Shown here piece by piece: positions 31,451 to 41,893 of a stretch of DNA of 64,000 nt. The stretch is from Molossus alvarezi (Eukaryota > Chordata > Mammalia > Chiroptera > Molossidae), in contig CM073907.1 in assembly GCA_037176705.1 (NCBI GenBank), positions 10,261,001 through 10,325,000 on the forward strand. Reading direction: 5' to 3'. Below the pieces are notes generated by a model that had not been told where the DNA came from, did not search any database, and saw only the letters and a list, made by a program, of their open reading frames with translations. Every line of letters starts with the position of its first letter. Positions within the stretch are counted from its first letter, which is position 1. A program made the position numbers and the translations under genes.

Positions 31451-34400
31451 ACAGCTAACTAGCTATAAATGTGCAATGAGTGGACACCTTGCTGACCCCT
31501 AGGAAGTGCGGCTGGAGAACCTGCGGTTGAACACAGAGCGCGGCCACTTGAGACCTCTGCAAAGTAAGGACTAGCCGGCCGGCTGGGAAGAGGAGCAAAC
31601 ATCTCCCTGCTCCTCCTTCCTTCTCTGGGCGCTTACACAGCCGGCACCAGGCTGTCCGCGTCCCCCTTGCTGCTTCCTCGCCGCCCTCCCGCCCCTGCAG
31701 GCCAGCGCAAGGCCAGCGGCAGAGACCCTAGAAGGGAGCGCTGAAGAAGAGGGACCCCTTCCATTCCAGGAACTGGGGGCCCAGAAGGTGGCCCCAGCCC
31801 CCCGATGCCTGCCCTCGCTGGGCTCCCCTTCCTGTGGTCCTCTCAGCTGCCACCCCCACCAGGCCCCTGGCAGCCCAGCCCCCCTCGGGGACAGCTGGGG
31901 TTCAGTCCTTTCCTGCCCTGGTTAGTGTCTCCCTCAAACGTCACTGGGGGGCCTCGAAGGCTAAGACAACCAGAGTGCAGGGAGCTTTGGGTCAGTCCTC
32001 TGACAGCACCTTCCATTCTTAATTTTATCGCAGGAGTAGAACCCAAATGAAAATTCCAGCGACTCTAATAAAAGGGTGGTTTTCCAAATAAACCCCAAGA
32101 CCTTTACTTCGAGCAGAGAGTTAAGACGGAGGCATGGACATGACCCATTTCTGCACAGCATCAGAGACTAGGAAGTCGCCGGAACATGTCTCCCGTGGCT
32201 GAGCTACAGGTTCGCTTCAGCCCCAGGCTCAGGACAGGAGGGGTGACCGCGAATCTGTTGTCTCATCAGAGCCTGGGCTCGCGCTTCTCTGGGGGAGACG
32301 CAGAGGGACACGCTGACGTGGTCGACTGTTCGGGGAGGTGCCCTCTGCTCACAGTGAGTCGCTCTTTGCGTGGAGACAACAGAAACTCTCTCTGTCTGGT
32401 GTGGAAGCCGACACTGCCCTGGTGAGGTTGAAACAGAATGATCACCGTCCCACCCGGTTATGACACTTTCCCGGGGGCTTTGCCATCCTGTTGAGGGTCA
32501 TTCTCTCCCCACAAGTCCAGGCTCCCCTTGGGTTACTTCAGGGCGTAGATGACCACCCAGCACTCTGTCCTCCCCAGTCCTTCCCTCCCCCAACACCGAC
32601 GCCCACACCCAGACTCGAGCCACTCCCCAGAACGCTCCATCACCCCAAAGCAAGTGTATCCCACCTCTGACCATCATTCCTGGCCCTTCCAACACCTTCG
32701 CCTCCACCTCCCTGGGTCCCCCCAGCACTGCCCAGCTGACCTGTCCTGACTGTCTAGCCTTCTTCTTGGTCCCACTGAAAGCCCAGGGCTGAGGGTCTAA
32801 CCCTGTCTCTGGACAGGCCTCTCCAGGCCTTGTGCCCCAACTTCCTCCTGTTCTCTCCATCACACCCCACTACTTTGACCTCCCTCCTGCCTCCGCCCAC
32901 CCTGAGTGTCCAAACCACGCTGGGAAACATCATCACTGCCCATCTCTACACGGAGGGTCTGCAGAGACCACACTGAGTTCAACCCATCGCTGTGCCCATG
33001 GGGTCCAGCAGGGTACCTGGCTGGTGGACATTCAGAAAATGCACGCTGGGGGCACGGGCATGAAGGATGGAGCTATGGCAGGGGACAGGGAGGACTTCCC
33101 TTCTGTCGAGGTGGAGCGTGTACCACCACAGACACGGCCGCGACGCTCAAACCACGCACTGCTGTCTCTCCGGACCCCGCCCTGCAAAACAGAACGGGGT
33201 CCCGCAGGATCCCAAAGGCACCCGAAAGGCTTCGGGCTCACTGTGAGGAGCACCAACGATCCCCAAGGCAGCAAAGAACGGGTACAAAAGTTCAGAGAGT
33301 TTTCCAGATGGAAATGCTGACTAAACGAATCTACGTGCAGAAAACCGCCAAAATGCGGAGCGATGAAGAATATCTGGAGACAAGTTGCAAGCACTGTGCT
33401 CGGGGACTTGTACACCAGAGGGACCCTCCACGCGTCCTGCACCCATCACGAAAATCGGGCAAGACCCGCCTCTGAGCCACTGAGTGGCCAGCCATGTCCT
33501 TCTGCATTACACATGGCTCGCTCGTTTCTGTCTTTATTTAACAAGTGGGTTGTATGGGCTAGCCTGCCCCAAATGGCAGTGGCTTCATCTTATGGATTTC
33601 GACACATCTGTTGTCTTCAGCAACTAGGCAGACACTGTGAACGGCAGGCATAGCCCAGAAATGCATCCTCACGTTGGCGCGGGGGGACCTGCCCCAGCTT
33701 CTACTCTGACAAAGAGAATCCACCAGCAAACGTCTCGCTGACCATGGGTATTGATGGATAATCGGTGTCCGGGCAGCGCATTTGCAAACCTAGTCATAGT
33801 GCAATAGGAAAACGACACATCTAGCTACTGGAATAAATGAACTGAGCTTTGCAGGGCTATCAAAATTAAATTTAAAAGGGGGAGAAGAGGCTCTAGGGGC
33901 TGGGTGTGCGGAGGGCGATACTGCCCCATGAACTTCCCAAGAGCAGTAAGTATAGCCCGTGTGAACAATGTCCTTCGCGTGGGTTTCATTTACTTTGTAA
34001 ACACAAGCGTCATCGGTGTTTAAGGGCCCATCCTGGATTGCCATCCCCCCTCTGTCTGAGCATGAGAAATGTCATTTTTCTACAAAGCGTGTTGCCGTTT
34101 GATGGGCAGGTCTCCGAGGACGGTCCTGGATGTCAGTATCGGTGAAAATGAGTTCTGAAGAATGGTCCCACCCCCACGGGCCCGTGGCATCCCAATCACC
34201 CACAGCTCATAGAGCTGCTCACCCTGTGTCTTGCTGCTGACGAGTAATATATTCATTTGCTTCTGGCTAAAACAAAAAAAAAGTCGTGAGAAAGCGCTGG
34301 CGCATATTGATAACATCCTCCGGGAGCTGTAATTGGGGGGCGGGCGGGGGGTACGCTGCTTCTGGTCACGCCAGGGAACCTGGCGCTGCTGTGCCTGTTC

Positions 34401-34719
34401 TTACTCCGCAGCTAATTGGAGAAGCAACCCCCCCCCCCAAACAGTCAGGTGATCGGACACTCGCCCTGGTTAGATCTGGAAATTACATCTATCTCCTTGA
34501 CAAAAAGGGGACTCGCTTACCGGTACCACTGAGTATTTTCACTGAGAGGTAAAGATCATCTGATTAAAATTGCTCCCTGGGAGGGACACGTTTGCTTTGG
34601 AGTCTGCTCCTACGGTGTTGGAGGAACGCGCCAGGCGTGTGCGTCCTTCTGCGTTGAAACATTTAGCATGGGTGTTTAAAAAGCAAAAATCACACGATGA
34701 AATTTCAGTGTTAAGGACT
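31451..34719. other. long single-copy stretch
   Basis: No transposon or gene recognised. Overlapping frames of 121-189 codons (32498-33475) occur on both strands in GC-rich sequence and have no recognisable domain. A C run lies at 34428-34437. Confidence 0.45.
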
Positions 34720-34972
34720 GCCCTGGCCGGTGTGGCTCCGTGGTTAGAGCGTCAGCCCACGGACCAGAGGGTTGTGGGTTTGATTCCCAGTCAAGAGCAC
34801 ATACCTGAGTTGCAGGTTTGAGCCCCAGCCCTGGTTGGGGTGGGAGGGAGGCCACCAATCAATGAGTCTCTCTCGCATCGATGTTTCCCTTTATCTCTCT
34901 CTTTCCCTCCTTCCTTTCCACTCTCTCTAAAAATCAGGGGAAAAAATATCCTCAGGTGAAGATTAAACAAGA
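34720..34972 (+). mobile_element. Ves-type bat SINE (type A)
   Basis: Head GCCCTGGCCGGTGTGGCTCC, B-box-like GGGTTTGATTCCC, CCCTGGTTGGGGTGGGAGGG body, and tail core ATATCCTCAGGTGAAGATTA. The tail core matches the 3446 copy (CAGGTGAAG), pointing to an older type A sublineage. Confidence 0.95.
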
Positions 34973-35059
34973 ATAGAAGGGAGTAGGACTAATAAGTCTA
35001 CTAAGGAGACATAACCCATAAGCAAACCTGAGTCCCAGCTCACGGAAGAGGATGCGTCA
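34973..35059. other. short unique stretch
   Basis: Nothing recognised. Confidence 0.5.
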
Positions 35060-35320
35060 GAACCCCATTCATTTCTGTGGCTGAGTGCTATCCCACAGTG
35101 TGTACAGACATTCTGTCCCGTCCTCCGTCTGCCCCACCTCATGCCGGCTCCTCACTGCCTCCATCGGCGTAGCTCTGTCGGTAAGTTTTGGATTCAGAAT
35201 GAGGGACTCCTCCAACGTCCTTCCTCTTGGGCAAGATCGTTGAGGTTATTAAGGGCCCCTTAAATTCCATGTGAATTTGAGGATGGGCTGTTCTATTTCT
35301 GCAGAATAAAAAGTGGCAGG
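35060..35320 (-). mobile_element. L1 fragments, antisense
   Basis: GGGACTCCTCCAACGTCCTT, TTGGGCAAGATCGTTGAGGT, GGCCCCTTAAATTCCATGTG and AATTTGAGGATGGGCTGTTC match antisense L1 ORF2 in the region preceding the conserved C-terminal block. The left part (TTTCTGTGGCTGAGTGCTAT) resembles antisense L1 3' sequence, so two pieces are rearranged. Old and non-coding. Confidence 0.6.
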
Positions 35321-35495
35321 GTTTTGTTTGGATTCGCGGGGTCTGTAGTAAGAAGCCCCGATGAAATGCCTCCTCACCTGGACAAAGGTCACACTATCAG
35401 AACCCGCCTGGGTACCTGCTTCGGGACTTGGGACTCTATGAGAGGTTCAGACAGTCAGGGGAAGGCTTGACTGGTAAATTCTTGTTCATTTTGGT
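35321..35495. other. short unique stretch
   Basis: Nothing recognised. Confidence 0.5.
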
Positions 35496-35506
35496 CCACT
35501 TAACTT

Positions 35507-35708
35507 TTTTTTTCTCTTTATTGATATTAGAGAGAGGGGGGAAGTTAGAGGGAGAAAGAAAGAGAAACATCGATGAGAGAGGGAACATCGATTGGCTGCC
35601 TCCTGCATGCTCCCCACTGGGGATCAGGCCCACAACCTGATGGAGAATCGAACTGGGACCTCTTGGTACATGGGTCGACCCTCGACCACTGAGCCACAGC
35701 AGCCGGGC
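35507..35708 (-). mobile_element. Ves-type bat SINE (type B, antisense)
   Basis: The minus-strand head is GGCCCGGCTGCTGTGGCTCA, followed by a B-box-like GGTTCGATTCTCC, and a tail reading ATCAATAAAGAGAAAAAAAA. The middle has lost the ~15 bp between B-box and CAGGTTGTGG seen in other copies. An 11-bp target duplication CCACTTAACTT (35496-35506) / CCATTTAACTT (35709-35719) has one mismatch. Confidence 0.95.
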
Positions 35709-35731
35709 CCATTTAACTTCTTAACTGAGCA

Positions 35732-36168
35732 GTGTGTGAGAGTGTGTGTGTGTGTGAGTGTGAGAGTGTGTGAGAGTGTGTGCATGTGAGCGTGAAAGTG
35801 TGTCTGTGTGTGAGAGTGTTTGAGTTTGTGTATGTGTGAGTGTGTGTGTGCGAGTGTGTGTGAATGTGTGTGTCTGTGTGCATGTGTGAGTGTGAAAGTG
35901 TGTCTGTGTGAGTGTGCGTGAGAGTGTGTGCATGTGTGAGTGTGAAAGTGTGTCTGTGTGTGTGTTTGAGTGTGTGTGTGAGAGTGTCTGTGTGTGCGAG
36001 TGTGTGTGTGAGAGTGTGTCTGTGTGTGTGCGTGTGAGTGTGAAAGTGTGTCTGTGTGTGAGTGTGTGTGCCTGTCTGTGTGTGTGTGCCTGTCTGTGTG
36101 TGAGTGTGTGTGTCTGTGTGTGAGTGTGCCTGTGTGTGAGTGTGTGTGTCTGTGTGTGAGTGTGTGGG
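35732..36168 (+). repeat. degenerate (TG)n minisatellite-like array
   Basis: About 440 bp of TG with GA, CA and TC variants. Recurrent blocks such as GTGTGAGTGTGAAAGTGTGT (about 35903, 35937 and 36032) show block duplication beyond dinucleotide slippage. Frames on both strands (up to 244 codons of His/Thr/Ser or Cys/Val/Ser) are artefacts. Strong Z-DNA potential. Confidence 0.95.
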
Positions 36169-36699
36169 GGTGGTGGTGGACAGAGAAGGGGTCCGTGGGA
36201 AAGAACAAGCACCCACTTTATCCTCGCAGGTAAGATGTAGGTGAGGACATAAGCCGAGAAGACCAATGTGCCAGAGACACACGGAGCAGCAAGACCTGCG
36301 CTTTGCCCACGTGACCTGAAGACACAGTTCCTGGCAAACGACCAGAACAGAAGCACAGCAAGAGTGACCTGCGTTGGAACGACCTCCCTTCCAGTGTTGA
36401 GCATCCTTCCGTCCTGCCGCGTCACAGGGTCAAGCTCCAGGTCCTGGCATGGCACACCATGCCCCCAGGGCAGACCCTGGCTAACCCACCCGCCCTGCCC
36501 CTCGGCTTCTGCAGAGGCCGCTCACCATCCTGGCCCTCACTGCTGCCCCTCCACCGCTCTGCCCTGCCCGAGCCAGCCCTCCCCCGCCCACCCTCTTCTC
36601 TATTTGTTTTCCTGGCTGATGCTTCCTAACCCGACACAGCGGCAGGTCACAGCCTCTCACCGTGCCTACCACGATGTATCACCCCCTGCTTCACACCTG
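36169..36699. other. single-copy stretch
   Basis: No gene recognised. The C-rich segment 36480-36600 has no recognised family. Confidence 0.45.
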
Positions 36700-36805
36700 T
36701 CTCTCCTAGCCTGCAGCATCCCCAGGTCATGAACTGACCTTTACCTGTCCAGCTCCGGTTCGTAAATCAGTGTGCGGCACACTGTAGGAAATTACTGATC
36801 ATTGT
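36700..36805 (+). repeat. possible L2 or MIR tail
   Basis: CCTGTCCAGCTCCGGTTCGT then AAATCAGTGTGCGGCACACT, GTAGGAAATTACTGATC resembles the L2 end (…AGTGCCTGGCACATAGTAGG…TCAATAAATATT). Weak. Confidence 0.35.
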
Positions 36806-36829
36806 AACAACAAGAGGTTGACGCTGATA

Positions 36830-36950
36830 AGCACCCCGCAAAGCAGGGACTCTGGTGATTCTGTAAAGAAAGAGGCAACTGGGTCCTGGAGAGATGAATG
36901 ATTTGCTCAGCGTCAAGCCAATGATTTGGCCTCTGACCTCTAACACATGG
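36830..36950 (-). repeat. possible MIR, antisense
   Basis: GTAAAGAAAGAGGCAACTGG then GAGATGAATGATTTGCTCAG, CGTCAAGCCAATGATT follows the reversed MIR core with changes. Confidence 0.45.
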
Positions 36951-37352
36951 GGACAGTGGGCTCTGTGGAGAAGGACCCAGGAAGGGCCTGCAGAGGGACC
37001 GGTGGGCACCGCCCCAGGCCCCGGGCCCGCGCTGAGCCTTGACGGTGGAGCTCAGTCTGGCACAGGCGAGGAGCACAGAGATGCTGGCCCTTCTGCATCA
37101 CCTGCCCGAGCCTACAGTCTGCGGCTCCAGCAAACAGAAAGGGACGGTGAGGCTGAGGAGCATCACGGGCGCCGACGGCCCGCCTGGCCGTCTAAGAACA
37201 GAGGTGCTCCTCTCCCCCTGAACTCACAGCACCGGCAGGGAAAGATCACTCCAGCCTGCCGGGCACGGGGCCTGACAGTCACGCGAGTTACAGAATTTGC
37301 CAAAGCCACAGGGATAGTAGGGAAGAACTGGGTCCAGGTCTGTCTGCCCCTG
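36951..37352. other. single-copy stretch
   Basis: GC-moderate unique DNA. No gene or repeat recognised. Confidence 0.45.
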
Positions 37353-37366
37353 AAGACCATGCTCTT

Positions 37367-37587
37367 GTCCGGCCGGTGTGGCTCAGTGGCTGAGCGTCGA
37401 CCCCTGCACCAAGAGGTCGCCGGTTCGATTCCTGGTCAGGGCACATGCCCAGGTTGTGGGCTTGGTCCCCAGTGGGGGACGTGCAGGAGGCGGCCAGTCG
37501 GTGTTCTCTCTCATCAATGTTTCTCTCTCTCTCCCTCTCCCTTCCTCTCTCTGTAAGATCAAAAAAAGAAAAACAAAAACAAAACAA
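37367..37587 (+). mobile_element. Ves-type bat SINE (type B)
   Basis: Head GTCCGGCCGGTGTGGCTCAG, B-box GGTTCGATTCCTGGTC, GGGGGACGTGCAGGAGGCGG, a CT-rich middle and a (AAAAC)n-type tail. A 14-bp target duplication AAGACCATGCTCTT (37353-37366) / AAGACCATACTCTT (37588-37601) has one mismatch. Confidence 0.97.
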
Positions 37588-37612
37588 AAGACCATACTCT
37601 TTTTATGCCTTC

Positions 37613-37620
37613 TTCTAGTT
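37613..37620 (+). repeat. 8-bp target-site duplication of SPIN (left)
   Basis: TTCTAGTT, paired with TTCTCGTT at 37812-37819 (one mismatch). Eight base pairs is the signature length for hAT transposases. Confidence 0.9.
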
Positions 37621-37811
37621 CAGTGGTTCTCAACCTTCCTGATGCCGCGACCCTTTAACACAGTTCCTCATGTTGTGCTGACCCCCAACCATAAAATTAT
37701 TTTTGTTGCTACTTCATAACTGTACTTTTGCTACTGTTATGTCTCAGGCGACCCCTGTGAAAGGTCGTTCGACCCCCAAAGGGGTCGCGACCCACAGGTT
37801 GAGAACCGCTG
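37621..37811 (+). mobile_element. non-autonomous SPIN (SPACE INVADERS) hAT transposon
   Basis: A 191-bp element with 16-bp terminal inverted repeats, CAGTGGTTCTCAACCT at the left and AGGTTGAGAACCGCTG at the right (one mismatch when inverted). Body strings ATGCCGCGACCCTTTAA, CAGTTCCTCATGTTGTG, GTTGCTACTTCATAACTGTA and GACCCCCAAAGGGGTCGCGA match the SPIN consensus as I know it. The middle of longer SPIN forms is absent, so this is an internally deleted, MITE-like copy without transposase. SPIN is known to have entered several tetrapod lineages, including vesper bats, by horizontal transfer. Flanked by an 8-bp duplication. Confidence 0.92.
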
Positions 37812-37819
37812 TTCTCGTT
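37812..37819 (+). repeat. 8-bp target-site duplication of SPIN (right)
   Basis: TTCTCGTT, partner of 37613-37620. Confidence 0.9.
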
Positions 37820-38013
37820 ACTTGTGTAGCAGCCTCTCAAACGCTCAGTGACCCCACAGAAACCGAGGTCTCCCTCCCCAGGGGGTGTTGCCCAGCAAGG
37901 CCCCCACCTCGGAAACTAAACCTGAATCAACTAGAGTTGGAATCATGGGAAAACATAAAAGTGCGGAAAAAAAAAAGTGCTCTCTGGATCTTGAACAATG
38001 CCAGGACTTCTTA
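37820..38013. other. short unique stretch
   Basis: Nothing recognised. Confidence 0.5.
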
Positions 38014-38029
38014 GAGAAGAATATGTTTA

Positions 38030-38273
38030 TTTGTGTTTTTTTTTTATCATCCTCACCCGAGTACATTTTTCCATTTTTTGTTCAGGTAGAGTGGGAGGGA
38101 GAGAGAGGAAGAGAGAGAGAGAGAGAAACATCGATGTGAAAGGGACACATCGAGTGGTCGCCACCCGCACAACCAACCAGGGCCGGGGACAAACTGCCCT
38201 TAGCGGGAACCGAACCCGGGTCTCTCCGGACCGCAGGCCGACGCTCTAACCGCTGAGCCAAACCGGCCAGGGC
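38030..38273 (-). mobile_element. Ves-type bat SINE (type A, antisense), young
   Basis: The minus-strand head is GCCCTGGCCGGTTTGGCTCA, B-box GGGTTCGGTTCCC, and the tail core is TACTCGGGTGAGGATGATAA. It lacks about 15 bp present in other type A copies just after the GCTAAGGGC segment. A perfect 16-bp target duplication GAGAAGAATATGTTTA (38014-38029 and 38274-38289) points to recent insertion. Confidence 0.97.
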
Positions 38274-38289
38274 GAGAAGAATATGTTTA

Positions 38290-38879
38290 AACAGGAGATA
38301 AACCAGAGACCAGAAAACTATCCTCGTAGGTCCACTGAGAAACACTGACCTGGCAGATTTCAAATGTGACTTGACTCCATCTCATGATGTAATTAAAGGG
38401 GGAATTCAGTCCAGCGCCTGGACCACACTGCCCCTCATTGGACGATGGAAGGAGACTGGGAAAAAGGTAAAGGCACCCCCATTTCTGCTGTTTTGCTGTA
38501 GTTTTGCTTCTTGCCCCAATACTGATCTTGGCACCAGAGTGACCACCATCCGTGGGCTGAGCCCACGGCCATATCCACGTTCATAAGGAATTTGCTTTTT
38601 TTTTGTTATTTTGGGCAAAGGATATTCCATATATAAATGTGTTCCCCTACAAAGCAAGATCCCTTCCAAATAGTAAAATGGAAAAGGTAATGAAAAGAAG
38701 AAGGAGAAGGATACTTTTATTATCAAACCAAAATAAAATTGAAAAGCGAACAAAGCCAGCCCACGGAGTTGCTCTCATCCCCAAAATACCTGCCTTCTGG
38801 CCATTTCAAAACTGCACCCGTCCCCACCACAGCCACCTGGAGCGCAGACCGGGCCCCTCCCGCCGCGTCCCGAGCGTCA
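38290..38879. other. single-copy stretch
   Basis: No repeat or gene recognised. Contains ATGATGTAATTAAAGGGGG near 38383. Confidence 0.45.
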
Positions 38880-39430
38880 GGAACCCCGCAAACGAGTGAT
38901 CCTGGTTCACGGGACTCCGATCACACGGCATTGGCTGTTGATCTCCGGATGCCCACCGGCCTGCAATCTGTGCGACAAGTTCATCCCCCCCAGGAAACGA
39001 TATGAGAAAGGAAGGACCAGACAAGAGGATGGAACCAATACAAGCATCTGTAGCAAGTTAATTGGACCCTTGTGGGCCACCAGCAGGCACGGCATTAAAA
39101 CAAACACAGCCTGGTGCTGCGCCCTGGCACTGCCGGCCCGCCCTGGTCTCTCGGCTTTCCCCCGCCCCCTCCCCGGGCCCCCGTTTTTAAAGGGCCTAAT
39201 TAGGGGTCCCTCGGAAGGATCACAGGCCAGTCCCCACCTCAGAAGAATACGGCATTCTGCCTCCGAACTAGAGACACTGTTAGAAGTTGGTAATTAGTGG
39301 GACTTGTTAATGCAGTTTGGCTGTGATTAAGCGGTGATTGAGTGTGAATTTGGTGCCTGTCGGGGGGGAAGCCGGGGAGGGGGAGGGCTGTTTAATGAGA
39401 CACCTGTTGTTGGGAGCCCACTGGGGTTTG
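38880..39430. promoter_or_regulatory. candidate conserved non-coding element region
   Basis: Repeat-free. It includes the palindrome CCTAATTAGG (39195-39204), TAATTAG at 39291 and GATTAAGCGGTGATTGAG nearby, a homeodomain-like motif cluster. A short GGGGGG patch is at 39362. Only motif density supports this; conservation is untested. Confidence 0.3.
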
Positions 39431-39734
39431 TTGCAGCTGATTGGCACTTGGACGCAGTGTGCTCAGTGGCGGGGGCCGGGCTGATCCTGGCAGGCGGTTG
39501 GCATCATGGCAGAGCCCACCGCTCTGAGCAAGTCAGGGCTGGCTGAGTTTCCTGCGCGGCCTGCCCACGGCTGCCATGACAGGCCCCACGTGATCTGGGC
39601 TGACTGGCACAGTGCCTCCACACCCAGTGGGTGCTGTAACCCCCTGCAGAAGGAGGACCCTCATATAGGATCTTCTGAGACCCCTGCACCCCACTGAACA
39701 CCAGGCTGGGCACTGGACACTCCTCCTTGCATCT
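39431..39734. other. single-copy stretch
   Basis: Nothing recognised. Confidence 0.45.
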
Positions 39735-39830
39735 TGTCCCCTGTGCACAGACAAGGAAACTGAGGCAAGAGGTTACACAGTGTGCCCCAGTTCCCACAGC
39801 CACCTTGGGGACCAGATGCTCTGAACTCCC
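39735..39830 (-). repeat. MIR, antisense
   Basis: CAGACAAGGAAACTGAGGCA then AGAGGTTACACAGTGTGCCC matches reversed MIR (ACAGATGAGGAAACTGAGGC…GAGGTTAAGTAACTTGCCC). Confidence 0.85.
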
Positions 39831-40703
39831 TGCAGACTCTGAGTAGGTGTGGAGCGGGGCTGGAGAGACCACTTCCCCCGACCTTGAGAGCAAGTCTATA
39901 GGACACGGGTACTGAGGCAGACGGAGCCCATAGAAGACACGGGCCTCCTGTGCATTTCAAGTTTATGATCAAGACCACGTGTGCTCTTTCACAGAGAGAG
40001 AGAGACAGACAGAGGGGCTTTCACCGAATGACTCTACTTCATCTTCGCCCAAAAATAAAGCTGGTGCTGAGGATGTTTGGGAACTCCGTCGCTAAGCAGG
40101 TGGTGGAGGGGCAGGTGGACGCAACACGAAAATGTGAGCAGACGTAAAAACTTACAGGGGACCCACACTCCACACCGATGCGTCAGTAGAACATTTCCAC
40201 GGGGACAGACAGTCTTGCCTCTTTTAAGATTTGGGGCATCCAGTCATAACATCCAGCCTCACCCTTGACCCTGCCCTGCCGGCCGATGCCCTGACCAAAT
40301 GCACTCAACGGGTCAGCAACCAGGGCCCTAGGAGAAACGTGCATTGTTCTTTCTGAAAGTCCTTTCAGGCTAATGGTGTGTCCATTATGTGGGAGTCACA
40401 GAGGCACCCACAGCCGCCGGGGCCAGCTCAGGCCGGTGTTCAAGTGGAGGGGTGCCCAGCCCCGACCTGACCTGACCTTCCCAGTGCTCAGCTTACAGTT
40501 CAGGTCACTCTGTGTCCTTCGGACATTCAGATGAAGCTTTTCTGAGCTCAACAAAGGCCCACAGCCTCCAGCAAAAGTGTGGGAGAGCTTGGGTAAAGTT
40601 TGGGGGGCACAGAAGTACCTGAAGAGCAGAACATTTTTGATGCCTCCGGATCCCAAAACAAACATTAAAAACAGGTAACACTCCATGGGTAATTTACAAA
40701 CTA
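39831..40703. other. single-copy stretch
   Basis: No repeat or gene recognised. A short GA/GACA run at 39992-40014. Confidence 0.45.
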
Positions 40704-40726
40704 AACACACACACACACACACACAC
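40704..40726. repeat. (CA)n microsatellite
   Basis: About 11 uninterrupted CA units. Confidence 0.95.
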
Positions 40727-41843
40727 CACTTCGTCTTAAATTCCATAGATTATTGAGGGTAAACGCCATGGTATTCTGATTATCTAGATAATCATCTCAT
40801 TTCTTGGCTTCTCATGACTGGGGGAGACTTGGCCAGAAGGAAATACAGTTACATGTGAAGTATATTTTCCTGAAGTGATCCGGGTGTTAGTTTCTAGAGA
40901 AATAACATATTTAGCTTACGTGGGTCGATTTTATTTCAAATTTGATATAAAAAGGTCATATTAACCACAATGTGATCTAATGAAAGGCATGACTCAAGGA
41001 ATAGGTTAGTTAGGTTTTCGTGTACCTGGTTTTTGTATACCCGTTTGCTTTCTTCACATTCATACCCACGACACCGGAGTGCGGGGTGTGCGTCAGGTAA
41101 TTCACACGTAGCATTTCCAGCAGGGAATCAGGTTTTAGGGCTCTAGAGGGTGTCCCAATTTCAGATCAGTCTCTCAATAGGGATGCAGAATGGATTTGGT
41201 GAAGGTGGGGGAAGGAACTGTCACATGCCAGACGTGCACAGGAGATGCAGATAGGGCGTATGGAAATTTTGTTTAACTGGTAAAACTTTCAAGTACATCT
41301 CAAGGACCCCCGACGACAAGGAGTATGCAAGATGCTTGAGGGTAGAGAGAATAAACAGCAGACCTTCAGACAGATGGATGGGGAGAGACACAGTTCTGCC
41401 AGTGTTGGTTGCCCGGCCTTGGACCAGGGGCTTAAGGTCGCTGGGCCCCAGGTTGTCCATTAATAATTTGGAAGCAGACGTATTATCTTGAGATAGGGCT
41501 ACGATCGTGGGACATCAGGTAGGGGAAGCTCCTGGTATGCGGCAGGCACTGGGTCAACGCTGGACAGAGCCCTGTCCCCCATGGCCCAGCCCACCGGCAG
41601 TGGTCCACTTCTCCAGCATCAGCACCTTGGAGAGCTCCCCCCGGAAGCACTTCAAACGCCACAGGTGGACCACAAAGAAGCCATCACCTCCCACCTGGAT
41701 GATCAGACCCAGTGACAGCCCAAGTCCTTCCACTGGCTCAAGGCCCTGCCTGGTCTGGCCACCATCCCCCTGCTGGACTCATGTCCCAGCACTAACCTGC
41801 CAGCCCGCTCTGGCCAGCGTCCCTGAATCCCATCTGAGGGGTG
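40727..41843. other. single-copy stretch
   Basis: AT-rich to 41200, then GC-moderate. The 141-codon plus frame (41507-41932) lacks a recognisable domain. Confidence 0.45.
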
Positions 41844-41893
41844 GAGAGTTAGGCCTTCAACATATGAATTTAGGGTGGGGGGGCACAGTTTAT
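41844..41893 (-). repeat. possible MLT1 LTR end, antisense
   Basis: GGAGAGTTAGGCCTTCAACA then TATGAATTTAGGGTGGGGGG, GCACAGTTTA resembles antisense MLT1 (GTTAGGACTTCAACATATGAATTTTGGGGGGACACAATTCA). Short. Confidence 0.55.

Noticed and set aside
35624..36455. Histidine/threonine-rich frames on the minus strand and Cys/Val frames on the plus strand
   Set aside because: All run through the TG array; no start context, domains or codon bias.
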